A stretch of DNA of 64,000 bases from Acheta domesticus (GCA_031308135.1 JAHLJT010009419.1:33527540-33591539), one strand, 5' to 3'. Positions 11,479 through 23,749 are shown, counted from the first letter of the stretch. Program-made: numbers and translations. The notes: generated from the letters alone by a model not told the origin.

Positions 11479-12062
11479 TCAAAAATACAGGTCCTCTTCC
11501 ATTGGCTCCTCAAGTTCATCTTGTCTTGTTTCAGCTCGTAACTCGTCTTTTAGGTCATACGAGTATGTAGTAACGATTGTCTTATTATTGCAACACTTTT
11601 CGAAGTTGACAAACAAGTTAGAACATTCATTTCTGCCTTCTTGTAGTCTCTTTTGTTTGCAGTTTTTGGAGCATTTGCAGGAAGCAAAATTCAATAAAAC
11701 TGGTGAAGCAGGTGGTACTAACAATTTGTTGTCACAGTCGCAAGGACTTTTGTCGTTCTTTTTCATCTCGACTCTTTTGGAAGTATTTCTACATCTAGCT
11801 GTTGCTGATCCTGATGATAAACTCTTAAAATGTGTTGCTGTACTGCAGCTGCAAATAGTGGTAGGAATGCTTGCCTTGTAACTGAAGGCAGATTTAGCGG
11901 ACTTATAACTGGTTGAGAAATGGCACGTTCTTCCCATTGGAGCAGAAGAGTGAAACCAGAAAAAAATCACCAACATTAGCAACCACCTCATTAGTTGCGT
12001 TGGAGAATAATTTTATAGTCTGCAAGATTATAAAATTCAGTGTGCTTGGTCAGTCAGAAATT
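11479..12062 (-). pseudogene. C-terminal relic of a TE-associated insect protein
   Basis: On the minus strand one open frame ends in a cysteine cluster (PCDCDNKLLVPPASPVLLNF, then C-C-C spaced as SCKCSKNC...NECSN) followed by an acidic tail. Just upstream the matching sequence is in another frame (AAAVQQHILRVYHQDQQ), and further upstream in a third (EVVANVGDFFLVSLFC). I recall a common unnamed insect repeat-associated protein with this order: an 'AA..QH..RVY.Q.Q.WL' motif, a 'PPAP..LL..I.C.CK..C' motif, then a Cys-rich end. The frame shifts show it is dead. The missing central portion, and the N-terminal fragment of the same protein at 12,922-13,275, place a repeat insertion between the two halves. 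Confidence 0.5.
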
Positions 12063-12124
12063 CATTTTTTCGTGTTTGGCCGAGGTGGTTTCGCAACCAC
12101 ACATTGCTTGCACGAAAACAGGTT

Positions 12125-12905
12125 TTTTCTACTCCCATTGTATAATTCTCTCATTTGATGGCTGCAACCAGTTGCATAATGATACCCATTTCAATACAAT
12201 TTTCATTATGATATAGGTTCATGACCAATCACAGAGAAGCTTACAAACCAAGTATTGGCACTTAATTAGTCATCGACAATCTTTATAGTATACATGTTTC
12301 GTTCGATTGTGTACCTTAAAATTGCATTTCATATTACATTATGCTTCTCAGTTTTAATTTCTTTTATTATTAATAATTTCTAACGTGAAATGTTATTTAA
12401 AACAAATTGAATCGTAATTTAACTTTGATCCTATTTGACTAGCACAGTGGTAGTTATTGGAGAGAATATTTGACGAAGGTTAAGATCTGAACGCAAGTCA
12501 GATAAACGTTGCTGCCATGTTGTTTTCCTAAAAAAAGTCTGGTTTAAAATATCTAGTGAATCAAAGGTGGACATGACACTTCCAGAAAAAAGAGAAAAAG
12601 CGAAAATGGTGACGTCAGAATTATTGCTTCAACTTCTGTACTCCCTCGCAGGCGATTTGGTAAACCAATGCCACCCGCGGCGGGGTGGGTGGGGAACTGT
12701 CCGCTAGATGGCCTTGCTGAATCCTGCATGTCAATTGCCACGAAACGATACAATGTAAAAGTTTAACTTATAAAAGTTATAAGTCGTAGAAAAAGTACCG
12801 TATGAAACTCCATGTAATGGATATTAATACACTCGTGTAAAGTTTACGATACTCGCTCGTCGTATCGTAATATCACACTCGTGTATTAATACCAATCGTT
12901 ACATC
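12125..12905 (+). repeat. Dispersed repeat family R2, copy 2
   Basis: Aligned with 3,575-4,090 but longer. It keeps an extra segment at about 12,450-12,620 and a palindromic 3' end, where TAATGGATATTAATACACTCG and CACACTCGTGTATTAATACC form inverted arms around 12,860. It sits between the two minus-strand pieces of the decayed protein relic, so it most likely inserted into that sequence. The 55.2-kb foldback shares the GTCGTAGA(A/G)AAAGTA approach and the same arm design. Confidence 0.7.
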
Positions 12906-12921
12906 ATCGTTTCATAATGTA

Positions 12922-13275
12922 CTAATAGGTCATTGTTTCACTTATAGCAGCAAGCGGGAAAACGTGGGTACAAAGAACATTGTCTTTCTCGGGTTTAAAA
13001 AAGGACACAGTTGGATGCTTGTAGAGAGCTCTCAGTATTACTAATAGATCCAGTACATCCTCACCAACTACAATCACTGTCTTATTTATTGGATCTAAGG
13101 ACAAAGTTGTATTCATTATCGAAGCTTCTGCATCTTTGTTCGCTTGTTTGCATGTCATTCCTGCTGACAAAAATTTTGTAATCGACTTTGCAAATAACTG
13201 TCTTTTATTATTCGAGTTAGAAAGAAAATTTTCTTTGGACGTCGTATGCATCATTGTATCGTCAAACAGCGACAT
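12922..13275 (-). pseudogene. N-terminal/middle relic of the same TE-associated protein
   Basis: A 117-codon minus-strand frame contains NSNNKRQLFAKSITKFLSAG, a KQANKDAEASIMNTTLSL segment and a hydrophobic strand-acidic motif NKTVIVVGEDVLDLLVILRA. From memory, this order (NKxxLI, AxxDAD, IVxTAL, VVVVGxDxDLLVLL) marks a nuclease-like domain of insect repeat-associated proteins. Catalytic-type acidic residues are partly replaced, since 'DAD' reads DAE here. The frame ends in repeat R2, and the C-terminal half appears about 0.9 kb further along the minus strand at 12,062-11,479. Function is not claimed beyond family resemblance. Confidence 0.5.
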
Positions 13276-13374
13276 TTACACGAAGTTTTATAGGCTTCTT
13301 TTTTTTTCACGAAAATTGTCATTTAGGACAAAGTTTAACTGTTTTTAATATTATTAAAATAATATTTTTGTTCT

Positions 13375-14045
13375 ACTGTTAAAAAAATTAATAAAATGTT
13401 AAAAATATGTAGTTTGGGTGGCGACAGATGGCAGCTCTCAAGAGTATTGGCAAGTCCAAATAGCTAGCTGAGACCAAACGAAACAGGAAACTAATACGGG
13501 AAAGTCTGTGCCATTCCGTAGCGCCACTAGTTTTCTTTAAACTTTTGGTAAGGCCTGTGTCTTATGACGCCATACTGCTATATTCCTATTTTTTTCGAAA
13601 ATTACAAAAACGTAATTTGGCCGCTATCAAGAGTAGTGGCAAGACCGAAAAGCTAGTCGAGAATCGAGCTAGTCCGAAAATCTCAAAGCTTCGACTCGAG
13701 CCAGATCCACAAAGATTTCTTAAATTTGAAAACAAACAAACAAACAAACAAAAATCCTACGCATGGTTTAGGCGCTGGTGTTGTTCACGTGCACTGGACG
13801 GACGGACGGAGTTTTGCTGGCAATTGTTTTTTTCGATGTCAAGGACTCACAAACAGTGATTCTGGCTACACCACGTGTTAGATGATTTGTTTTCTTAATT
13901 TAGCAGCTGCATTTTTCGGTAACAGGGCCCGGCAATAATTTTTTTCTGCCGAAAATCCGCCGTTTTTTCAGGCAGCATTACATAACTTTCCTTATACTAC
14001 GTGTATTACTTCGTATATACGTATGTGTATGGGAAAGTAAAAACC
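13375..14045. repeat. Repeat block (direct and inverted partners in 1.1-2.76 kb)
   Basis: 13,375-13,540 is a direct copy of 2,560-2,760 (GGCGACAGATGGCAGCTC, the GAAA(C/T)AG(G/A)AAAC segment, and GTGCCATTC(C/T)GTAGC(G/A)CCACTAGT). 13,740-14,045 is an inverted copy of 1,120-1,440. A short (AAAC)n run lies at 13,733-13,752. No gene. Confidence 0.6.
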
Positions 14046-15248
14046 CAATAGTCATATTTTGCACACTAACGGCGATACCGTTGATCCTAGGAGAAAACCT
14101 TGAACACCTAAAATGGAGGCAGTTTTATTCCCTTTCATATCACATCAGTTTAATATTTACGAAATACGGATAGTTTTAAAGTTATATTGAAATAAAATGG
14201 GATAATTCCACTTTTTCATGTTTGCCCTTATATCACTAAATGCTGCGGTATGACTAACCGTTTATTAAAGGAAAAAAAGCTTAACGAGGTTAAAAGTAGG
14301 TAATTTTATATTTTTTATTCAACTAGAACCATTATTTACGAAAAATGAATGGCTTTTGAGTTATTTTGAAAAACTGAGAATAGTACCGATTTTTACAGTT
14401 TTTTGTTTAAAAAATGTTTCCGGGCAAATTTATTGTTGACAAACCAGATATTTGTGTTTAGCAACACAAAAAATATATAAGAATCAAATTTCAAAACTGT
14501 ACCAAAACTTACCCTTATTTTATACCATTTGACTGAACTAGTAATTACACTCTACATTTCAAGAAGCCACTTTTTCCTACAGTTATGTTGAAACTGTCAT
14601 CATGCACTGTGTAATTTCTTGCGTGTATTTGTAACTAACAATGCCGGTTCGAGTGATTCGGTAGCTTCCCTTTCACTTCAGAATCCGTTGACGTCTTTTA
14701 TTCGTTTACGAAGGACTTTCCTGAAGTCTAACGTAATTCTTGCTACAAATTGCATTTTTTTAGAAACTGGTCCAAATAAAGGACAAATTGGGAAGGGGGT
14801 AAAGGGAAGTTCTGCTATAATATAGGGAGAAAAGATAAAGTAAAAACATTACGGATATAAATGGAAGCTCATCTATGAAGACGAGCCATGGTTTAGTGAT
14901 TCAACTGGTCACCCTCTGATTCCGGGAGTCAGTTTTTTAAAATCATTTATTTATCTCTGATCGGCAATACAATATCTTTCAAGGGGTTGAAGTAAGAACA
15001 AATAGAGCTTACGAGGGAAAACTTACAATAGTAACCTCAGAACATTCTACTACAAACATGATGATTTTTAATAATTATAAATTGAAACAATAAACATTAG
15101 CAATACATTTTAAAGTAAATATAAGTTTTACAATTTCTAAAATACTACATATTTTAAGAAAAAAAATTATAGATAATTTTTTAGGTCGTAATAAGTCTTT
15201 AGCAAAACGTGAACGAAAACATGGATAAGGACTAGCTGATTTACCAAG
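14046..15248. other. No gene recognised
   Basis: AT-rich intergenic DNA. A short open frame at 14,619-14,825 has no family resemblance. Nothing else supportable is seen. Confidence 0.4.
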
Positions 15249-15249
15249 A

Positions 15250-15281
15250 CTAGTGAGAACCCGTGCGATTAAATCGCACGG
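15250..15281 (-). mobile_element. Possible Helitron 3' terminus
   Basis: Read on the minus strand, a hairpin CCGTGCGATT / AATCGCACGG is followed by 7 nt and then CTAG, with T as the next base. Helitrons end in a short GC-rich hairpin followed by CTRR and insert between A and T. The element body would extend to the right on the + strand; its 5' end (TC on the minus strand) cannot be fixed by eye. Confidence 0.4.
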
Positions 15282-15299
15282 TTAGTCAAATAACCAAAC

Positions 15300-17205
15300 T
15301 GTTTTCTGCTTAAATTCTTTTTTTGTATTCCAGCATTATAAACGACCTAACCTCACTAAGATCACTAACCTCTCATATTTCAAGATTTCTATTCAATGTA
15401 GAAAATCACGTTCACGTGCTTACACAACCTACACTAAATTGAAACAAACAAAAATGCTTGAGATTGCATTTCCCGCCACCGTCCGAGTGTAATTTTCTTC
15501 CGATAGATCGCGCGGCAATCAGATATTACAGATCCCGAATTACTACTTTTTTTAATATTTAGGTATTTTTAACGCCCTTTTTCAATACGAATGTCCCATG
15601 TGCAGGTGAAAAGAAACACGATTTTTCAATCCATTGCTTCTTTATACAGATCGGTTTCGTATGTCGCCCAATTTATTGAAAAGACCAAACAGCCCTTTGA
15701 GAAATAATATATAAGATTAAAAATATTGTGAGCAGGACAAACAGAGAGACAGGAGAAGAATTAAGTAGAGAGTATATTATGACAGGTTTTTAAAAGAACA
15801 ATGTTCAGCTCTTCTAAAATTTGGTTATTTTGAATAAACCAAGGGGCTTTTAAAATATTTCTTAAGTACCTATTTTGTATAACTTATAGTTATTGAAAAT
15901 TAGATTTTGCAGGTATGGAAAGTACCACTCCAGGTAGGGCAGACGTAAGTTAAAGGACGAATAATCTATTTGAAAATGGATAAGTCTGATTCTGGCAGAT
16001 ATATGTGTTTTCCAAGTTAATTAGTTAGTGTCAAATTGTAGTCCTAAATGAATCGGTTATTTTTTAAACCCCATAAGTCAGGAATTGTAAAGTTGTGGGA
16101 AAACAAGAGAAACTGAATAATTCAGTACAAAGAGAACTTTTTTCGGCTTTTTTTCTGATGCACAAATCTTGATTGAGATTGCCAAGGAGACATATAATTT
16201 TAGTCGTTACATATTTAAATGTTTATGACTTACGGGATTACAAAAACTAATCAGGAATTTTTTAGCTAAATATATAAGTACACATTGCAGGTCAGTTTTT
16301 ACTTTGACACATTTATTGCAATATTATGTGAAATGACAATGAGCATCTACATGAAATATGATTCATATGACAGAAATACGAGCTAGTTACTTGAAATACG
16401 TGTTTCTATCATAGTACATAGGAATATTTCCGTATTGAACATCCCTTTTAACCAATCTCTCTGTCAGTGATATCACAGTCATACACATATACACTGTCAT
16501 ACATACCCCGCAAGTCAATGACTAACAGTTTCAAACCAAAATTAACATTTTGCAGTGTCCTCACGGTCATTCTATTCATCTGATTGACGGGATTTACACA
16601 TGGAACGATGCATCTATCTTGCAGCTTCTATTTTCTCACAAAAAGCGAAAATGCTAAAATGAGTGACTTACTGGGCTCCCTCGTACTATATCTGCTTTTT
16701 GGACCCAATGACAATTCATTTGTTAATATTTTCCTTAATATTTGCAGGATAATTTCAATCTTCTAGATATACCTTCGTGCACTTATTAAGCAGGTACCCA
16801 ACACACATTTTCCCCATATTTTTACGTCACATATTTTCCAAATTTTATTAGAGTGTTATTAATTTTTTTTCGTTACATGGCACCAATTTGACCTATGATA
16901 TAGTCTTTAATTTTCCCGTTCTCATTTCAAACATATTGTCACGAGCTTCAAAACAATGTGTCTGGTACCGTTCAATTTTTGTCGATTTATCTCGAAATAA
17001 CTTACACGAACTCTTATAAATACTTCTCAAGCATTCTGAATCACAATGGAGGCTACGTATGGTGGAGGTTATTCTTTTTATGAAATATTTAATATGAATA
17101 AATTATATTTATTATTTTATTGAAAATAACTTGGACAAGGTATTCTTATATAAAATCAATTATTTACACCCAGTATGTGGCCGTGCCCATTCGTGTTTAC
17201 CAAAT
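15300..17205. other. No gene recognised
   Basis: About 1.9 kb of AT-rich DNA without an open frame above chance, tandem repeats or recognisable element ends. Confidence 0.4.
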
Positions 17206-17247
17206 TGTCAGTAAAGCTTGGGGTCCAAAAAGACCCCAGGCTTGACA
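17206..17247. repeat. GC-stemmed hairpin
   Basis: TGTCA..AAGC.TGGGGTC and GACCCCA.GCTT.GACA form a stem of about 16 bp around a CAAAAA loop, standing out in AT-rich DNA. Isolated; no role can be assigned. Confidence 0.5.
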
Positions 17248-17249
17248 TA

Positions 17250-18318
17250 AACAAGCAGATATGGTACGAGGATTAAAAATAACCGATTCAAATAATTTAT
17301 CGCTTTATTAGAACGAGGCCAAGGAATTGCTTTACCATTAATAATTGCGGGTTAAGTGGGAGTAATTCGTCTTATGAGGAAAAAAATTGCTTGCGTGTGT
17401 TGTGGATGTGGATTAATTTTAATTTTCTAGTTGTTACATCATGAAATAATAGTTTTTAAGTCGTTTTGAAAATGCCTCTACCTTTAAGAATGTCTTTTGA
17501 GAAGTAAAGATTGCAGTGGGAATCTCCATAATCACAAATTCATTAAAATTATCCTTCACACGTTTACATACGTACTTTCCTCGAAAATTCTTTGCGGTAA
17601 ATTACCACTTCTTCGTATGCACAATATAGAGATTTGAAATATTAGACTTCAACAATCAGTTGTAGAGTTGGCCTATTTTGAATAAAGAGTGTTGTTTTCA
17701 GCCATTTCTCAATGGGTGCTTGAACGGATTAAATCCAGGTTGGGATGATCTTACATTGACTAGATATGTCACAAATGGTCAAGTAGATGGCTTTAATCAG
17801 CAAAATTGAAAAGTGACATCGTTCAAGAAGAAAAATACGCAATATATGTGACAAGACTGGAACATTTGTATTTCCAATAAACGTTTGAATTTCCGCATTG
17901 AATGGAAAACCAGTGGGTTGCGTGAACCACCTGCAGTGCAGCAGCTGCCGCCTCCACTTGCGTCAGAAAGTGTTTTCTCTGTGAATCGTTGGGAAAGAGG
18001 ATGTGTGGCGGGTGCCTTAGGTCGGGGTGCACGAGGTCATGGGAGAGGGGTGGAAGGTTAGGGTAATGAGTCAGAGGTGGTTTCTCGAGTTTGAGTGACG
18101 GGTGGCGAGATGGACGTATCGAACGAATGGGGGAGGGGATATGGCTGCAGAACAACAAGGCAGGGGAGGCCGATGGGACGGAAAGCGGATGCTTGGGGCT
18201 TGGCATGATCAAAAGAAGCGGTGTAGGGCGGGGTAGGACAGGCCGGGATGGGACGGTATGGGTCACTACGGCGGCGGAGTGATACGGGAAGAATAGGACT
18301 TGTGCGGAGCGTGTTCGG
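17250..18318. other. No gene; composition turns GC-rich toward 18.3 kb
   Basis: AT-rich until about 17,920, then G-rich and C-poor. The 147-codon minus-strand frame at 17,823-18,266 is proline-rich because of this composition and is rejected as a gene. Confidence 0.4.
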
Positions 18319-18805
18319 AGCGGGGTGTTCGCAGCGGGGTGTTCGCAGCGGGGTGTTCGCAGCGGGGTGTTCGCAGCGGGGTGTTCGCAGCGGGGTGTTC
18401 GCAGCGGGGTGTTCGCAGCGGGGTGTTCGCAGCGGGGTGTTCGCAGCGGGGTGTTCGCAGCGGGGTGTTCGCAGCGGGGTGTTCGCAGCGGGGTGTTCGC
18501 AGCGGGGTGTTCGCAGCGGGGTGTTCGCAGCGGGGTGTTCGCAGCGGGGTGTTCGCAGCGGGGTGTTCGCAGCGGGGTGTTCGCAGCGGGGTGTTCGCAG
18601 CGGGGTGTTCGCAGCGGGGTGTTCGCAGCGGGGTGTTCGCAGCGGGGTGTTCGCAGCGGGGTGTTCGCAGCGGGGTGTTCGCAGCGGGGTGTTCGCAGCG
18701 GGGTGTTCGCAGCGGGGTGTTCGCAGCGGGGTGTTCGCAGCGGGGTGTTCGCAGCGGGGTGTTCGCAGCGGGGTGTTCGCAGCGGGGTGTTCGCAGCGGG
18801 TGTTC
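18319..18805. repeat. 14-bp GC-rich minisatellite, about 34 copies
   Basis: The unit GCGGGGTGTTCGCA repeats almost perfectly head to tail. Because 14 is not a multiple of 3, all three forward frames stay open with a 14-residue peptide period; this explains the long overlapping frames here, none of which is a gene. A GGGG run every 14 nt gives strong guanine-quadruplex potential on the + strand. The array lies about 350 bp upstream of lipase exon 1b, within its GC-rich 5' region. Confidence 0.95.
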
Positions 18806-19152
18806 CGAGCAGGTTGGGGATGGTGAAGCTAAGCCGTGATGGTGAAGCGGGGCTGGGCGACCGTGGAGCTAGGGTGTCAGTGGGATGACGGAGTGGGTCG
18901 GGGGTGGCGGAGCGGGAGCGGGCGGCGTGATGGTATAGCGGGGCTGGGCGATGGTGGAGCTAGGGTGTCAGAGCGGGTTGCCGGAGTGAGTCGCGGGTGG
19001 CGAGCGGGAGCGGGCGGCGGATCAGCAGGGCGAGGTGGTGGGTGGGCGGGTGGGGCGGGGCGCGCTTTCCCGAGCCACTTCCTTCCTCGGGCCGCCCGCG
19101 AGTGTGGGCGTGTACCTGGGCGAGAGGCTTGGCGAGCGCAGTCCGAGGCGCG
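18806..19152 (+). promoter_or_regulatory. CpG-rich 5' region of lipase exon 1b
   Basis: A G+C-rich, CpG-dense stretch joins the minisatellite to the start codon at 19,153. It contains two diverged copies of a segment of about 115 bp (GGTGAAGCGGGGCTGGGCGA / GGTATAGCGGGGCTGGGCGA, each followed by GGTGGAGC or CGTGGAGC and TAGGGTGTCAG). No TATA box is clear, so a TATA-less CpG-type promoter is the likeliest reading. The start site is not resolved. Confidence 0.45.
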
Positions 19153-19222
19153 ATGTCCGAGACGCAGGTGGCGACGGGGCGAGCGCTGGGCGCGGTGCTG
19201 CTGCTGCTGATCGTGGCGGCGG
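19153..19222 (+). CDS. Lipase exon 1b (start, signal peptide)
   Basis: ATG at 19,153, then MSETQVATGRA and the hydrophobic core LGAVLLLLIVAAG, a signal peptide or signal anchor. The exon ends at GG|GTGAGT in phase 1 and completes a glycine codon with exon 2. I prefer it to exon 1a because it is nearer to exon 2, has a CpG-rich upstream region and gives a typical 361-residue length. A further small exon between here and 30,871 cannot be excluded but is not needed. Confidence 0.65.
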
Positions 19223-22200
19223 GTGAGTCGGCGGCTTCAAGCACTGCTTACGAGCACACCATTGCAGAATGGGGTTGGGCGCGCTCGTACGGGACTTGTA
19301 TATTTGACAGTGTGTTGCGAGGAACGTTTTTGTATATTTTTCATCTTTACGTGACTTTACGAAAGTATTTTGTGCGTATTTCCAAAAGCGATTGATTTTG
19401 TTATCATTTAACACTGTCACGTACACATTTATTGTTTATTTAATGATCGTTGATTCACATTGTATAATGTTTCGATTCCTAATTTGGACAACGAAATCAT
19501 AAGTAAGCGGTTAACATATTATGATAATATTGCGATATGTAATTAAAATTAATAGTTTCTGTGCATAGTACTTGGTTAATTACAGGAATTGTATGATGAG
19601 GATTACAAATTAGGTATCGTAATTTTTATAATGTGAAGGAACGATTGTTCAATAAACTATAAAGATTTACATGTGTCTGCATGATTTGGTCCCAACATCT
19701 TTCATAGTAGAAACAGACATAAAAATACTTCAAATCCAATCTCTTGTAATTTATTAATTCCCTAAAAATATTTATAATTACGTGTACTTGAGTGCCTTGG
19801 GCACTATTTTATTTCATAACAGATTGAGAAATAAATTTGACGGATTGAGACAATTATAATTGGTTACTGTTAACTTTCATGTTTGTCCCTGATAAAAAGG
19901 CATTATAATATTTCATAAATAATACAATTATGTTATGTTGTTAGCACAAATATATTTATATTTGTTTGTTATACACGAACTGAACCTCATTACATTGAGA
20001 TTACCATAATTATTTCTTAATATTCGCTTTAATGATTAGTACGCTTCTCAAAGATGTCATTCTTCACGGCAATATGTTTCGATTACAATAAAACTGCGAA
20101 TTAAGATATGTTTTGTTGTCATAGAATACAGTATACTATTTAGAGATTATCAGATATTTTCCTGGTCCGGGGAACAAATTATTTCTACGATATATTTCAA
20201 AGTCTGTGCCAGTCGAAGTCTGCGAATGAATCAAAGAACCTTGGTTATCCGATTTATTTTGGAGCAATGCGAGATGCATTTGAGATATGGTATTTAAAAA
20301 ATACCGTTTTTATAGGTGATAGCAACTTACGAAAAATATGTGGTATTGAGACATTAAAAAATTCTAGTAATTCGATATACCAATTTTTCTTTAAGAATAT
20401 TGCGCGAAGTAATTGATCGATTGACGATCAATAATTTATAGACCTGATATTGCCACTCCTGTCACGCTGTCTCGCCTCCATCATCACAATTTTGCAGAAA
20501 AGATTATGGTTAAAAATGTTACTGAAAGTAATTTAAACGTTAAACGCAATTATGACGTTTTTAAACTTGAAAATACATTGTTTTGCAAATACTATGCGTA
20601 ATGTACTTTAAAATTTTACTCAATAGTTATTCTGATTTTGAATTCCATAATTTCTTATTACTTTCGCTTCATTTAATTAACCAGCTAGAAATATTGAAAC
20701 TATTGGCTTCTGGATTTTGTATTAAGAAATTGAAAGAGAAGAAAACCAAAGGTATTCGTAGATAAATATAATTCAATTTTTCTGAATGAAATGCAATAAG
20801 AAGCGTGACACAACCAGGATTTTGCTGATGTGTGCGAGGTCGTGCGCGCGCGCGTGTGCTGTAGGCCTAGTGTTGAGATGGCTTGATTCTTTTCTATGAT
20901 GAATTTTGTATTTATGCAGAAATTAAAAGTAACTCTTGAGTTATTTATTTTCTATTGAATGTAAAAATGATCATTTCAGAAAACATTTACGTATGTACCA
21001 AGAACTTATGGACATTTTGTTACTATGAGTAAATAGAACATGGTCATCTTTTTTTAAAAACGTATTTCTTCTCGTACGTCAAGCTTTGTCTTTCGAGGAT
21101 GTTAATTATATAATACACAGTTTGTTGCTTTTGGGAAGTGGGGAACCATAAGCAGTGGTGAGCTAATCGTGTTGCTTATCGGTAGCTAATCGGTAGCTTA
21201 AAGGTACATTTAATTCTCTGCAAATCTGGATGTTTGTAATGAACCAAGAGGCATTTAAACTTTTAAAAAAATGTTTTGAATAGCTGTTAATTTTTGAAAA
21301 TTGCTAGGGGCAGTGCATCCCCAAACTGGACATACGTAAGGCTGGTATATTTCAAGATTTACAGATCAGTCAACACTCACCTTTCAATGAAGAACTTGCA
21401 TTAATTAGAGGGAAGAGTTTTGAAATTTTTTGGTCGGCTTTCTGAGATCCTATAATGACCGTCTGTGTTCCATTGATAAAGAGTAATCAGATTGAGTCTT
21501 CGTGCTTATTCAGCTCGTACTTTCTTTGTCCGCCGACGTAGCCTGAATGTCTAGGTCACTGCTACTGCGAGAGAAACCCTGAGGGACTTCCCGCCACTGC
21601 AGCGCGCGCGCGATTCAACTCTTGAATGTGAAGGTCCTGGCGACCGGAACGGGAAGTGAGTGGACGCGCAAATGCAGCCCTTCTCAGAAAACCCACGTTT
21701 CATGAGACTATAGGAAGGAGCTTAAATCATCTCGGAAGTTTCCAGCTTTAAATCCGATTTGATGTAGGAGACCCTCTAAGCTCTAAAATGAATGAACGAA
21801 ATTGAATGATTGAAATTTGTACGTAATTATTATTATATTCTGGGAAGTGAGTGTACTGAATACTCCTTGAGTAAAATGCGAGAGACTTGTCCGATATATT
21901 GTTGTGTACCGATATATATTTTCTATACAACGAAAATTATAATATACCAATACAATATTAAAAGCAATAAATGTTATTTTCAAGAATACGGTAAAACTGG
22001 TGCCAATTCTAGTTCAGAGCGGATAATGGATCCTATATGTGCATGTGTAATGAATTCAGAATCCATAAAGTTTATGTTACAGCTAAAAAAATAAAATATT
22101 CACAAGCCTACATTCGTTATTTGCAAGAGATATTAATGAAAAGAGTACGTAAGGATGACAATAATAGCCAAAAGGAATAAAGACAATATATTGAAAAATC

Positions 22201-23702
22201 TGAGAGTAAATTGCACATTCCAGGGCAAACAAAGGAATAAATAACCCATTACAGCTAGGACGTCACATGTGTTGGAACTCCTAGACTTCCCACTCCTAAG
22301 AATGTCTTGTTTTACTGAAGGAAATGGAACAAGTTCTTGTGAACATGCGTCACCGCTTCTGACCTTCATAATATTCCCGTGCTACACCTGCACTTGGTAG
22401 TTCTTTTCACACACATTGCAAGCCATTCACCTTAGAGCAGGGATTCCCATCATTTTCTTTCATCGACCCCTTTTAAAAGAATTGTTTGCTCCGTCGATCT
22501 AACGATCGACGTTATTAATATCCGTCGTTACGTTACTATTTATAATTTACAGCTATATTAACATAACACAAAAATGCACAAAACTATCTCAAAGGCAACA
22601 ATTCAGTAGAGAAATATTTTGGCAAATATCGAGATTTTCAATTATCGAAGACTCTCCGACTTCTCAGTAGCAGCGTTTTTAATCTTCATTGTTGTAGAAT
22701 GGTTACAAAAAGTTAAGCGTTTTTTGAACTGACCACAATATTTCTCCAGTGCGTAATACAAGGATAATTCTTTTCCGCGATGGAGTATCGTAGTAAATAC
22801 ATAGTTATATTGTAATTTGTACAGTTTTACAAACATCCTAAGGAGTTGCCAAGCTACTCGGATACCCCGATACAGAAATTCGAAAAGGGGCCCCTATCTT
22901 CAAGAAACGTGAAATTAGGAGTTTTAAATCTAATTGGTTTGAGAATTTAGGTGATGCAATGGAGTGCGATTTGTTATATTTTTTGCCGATGTCCGACTGC
23001 GGGCATCCTTATTAAGAGCACTTTATTTATGGGGACCGATGCGGTGTACCGATTGCAACACTCTGCGGATGAATGGCAGATACGAAAGAAGTGGAGCCAA
23101 TTTTGCAATTTATTATTATGTTTTGTTGCTTTATATCAGAAAAAATATCAAATTCATTGAAAATTTTTTGTAATCAATTGGATCTTAATTATACCTTTCA
23201 ATCGCCGGTTCATATTCTGATAAAGGTTCCCAATCGACTCCTTTGTGGCGTGCCACCATTAGTCCACACCGAAGGTTAGCGGCTTGCATCGGCAAGCACA
23301 ACATCTCGGGGGCACAACCTCTAAAAAGTGCTGCCGCATGCAAGCGGGGACCAATATATACGGGACCCGCGGAGCCAGCAGGGGCAGACGGTACCATGCA
23401 GGGCAGACGGTACCATGCAGGGCAGACGGTACCATGCAGGGCAGACGGTACCATGCAGGGCAGACGGTACCATGCGGAGCAGACGGGAGCAGTCCGGGAT
23501 CATGTGAGACACTGGAGTCAGAAGCGTGTGTGAGAATCGTGAACGACGTGCACCAGGTCTCCATGATGACTCGTTCGCAGAGTTCCGCCGCCGCTGCTGT
23601 CGTCTTCGCCGCGCCTGGACCACGGAGTGATGGGGTAAGAGGCCGCCACATCTGAGCTCGACTTCCCATACTCCTTATCTGATTTATCGTTCTTCTCTCC
23701 CT

Positions 23703-23749
<47 letters not shown>

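Noticed and set aside
17823..18266. 147-codon proline-rich minus-strand frame
   Set aside because: Driven by the strand-biased GC composition next to the minisatellite; no family resemblance or splice support.
18248..18888. Three overlapping open frames of about 180-190 codons with a 14-residue repeat
   Set aside because: They are produced by the 14-bp minisatellite, which keeps all three frames open; no flanking gene structure.
22438..22920. Another hAT element starting CAGGGATTCCC
   Set aside because: No matching right end or 8-bp duplication could be found; kept only as a note in the intron entry.
23385..23475. CRISPR-like repeat array
   Set aside because: Units are contiguous with no spacers, and the context is a eukaryotic LTR.
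23284..23655. Open frames with repeated GRRYHAGQTVPC-type units
   Set aside because: Translation of the 18-bp tandem repeat in the LTRs, present identically in both LTRs and on both strands.
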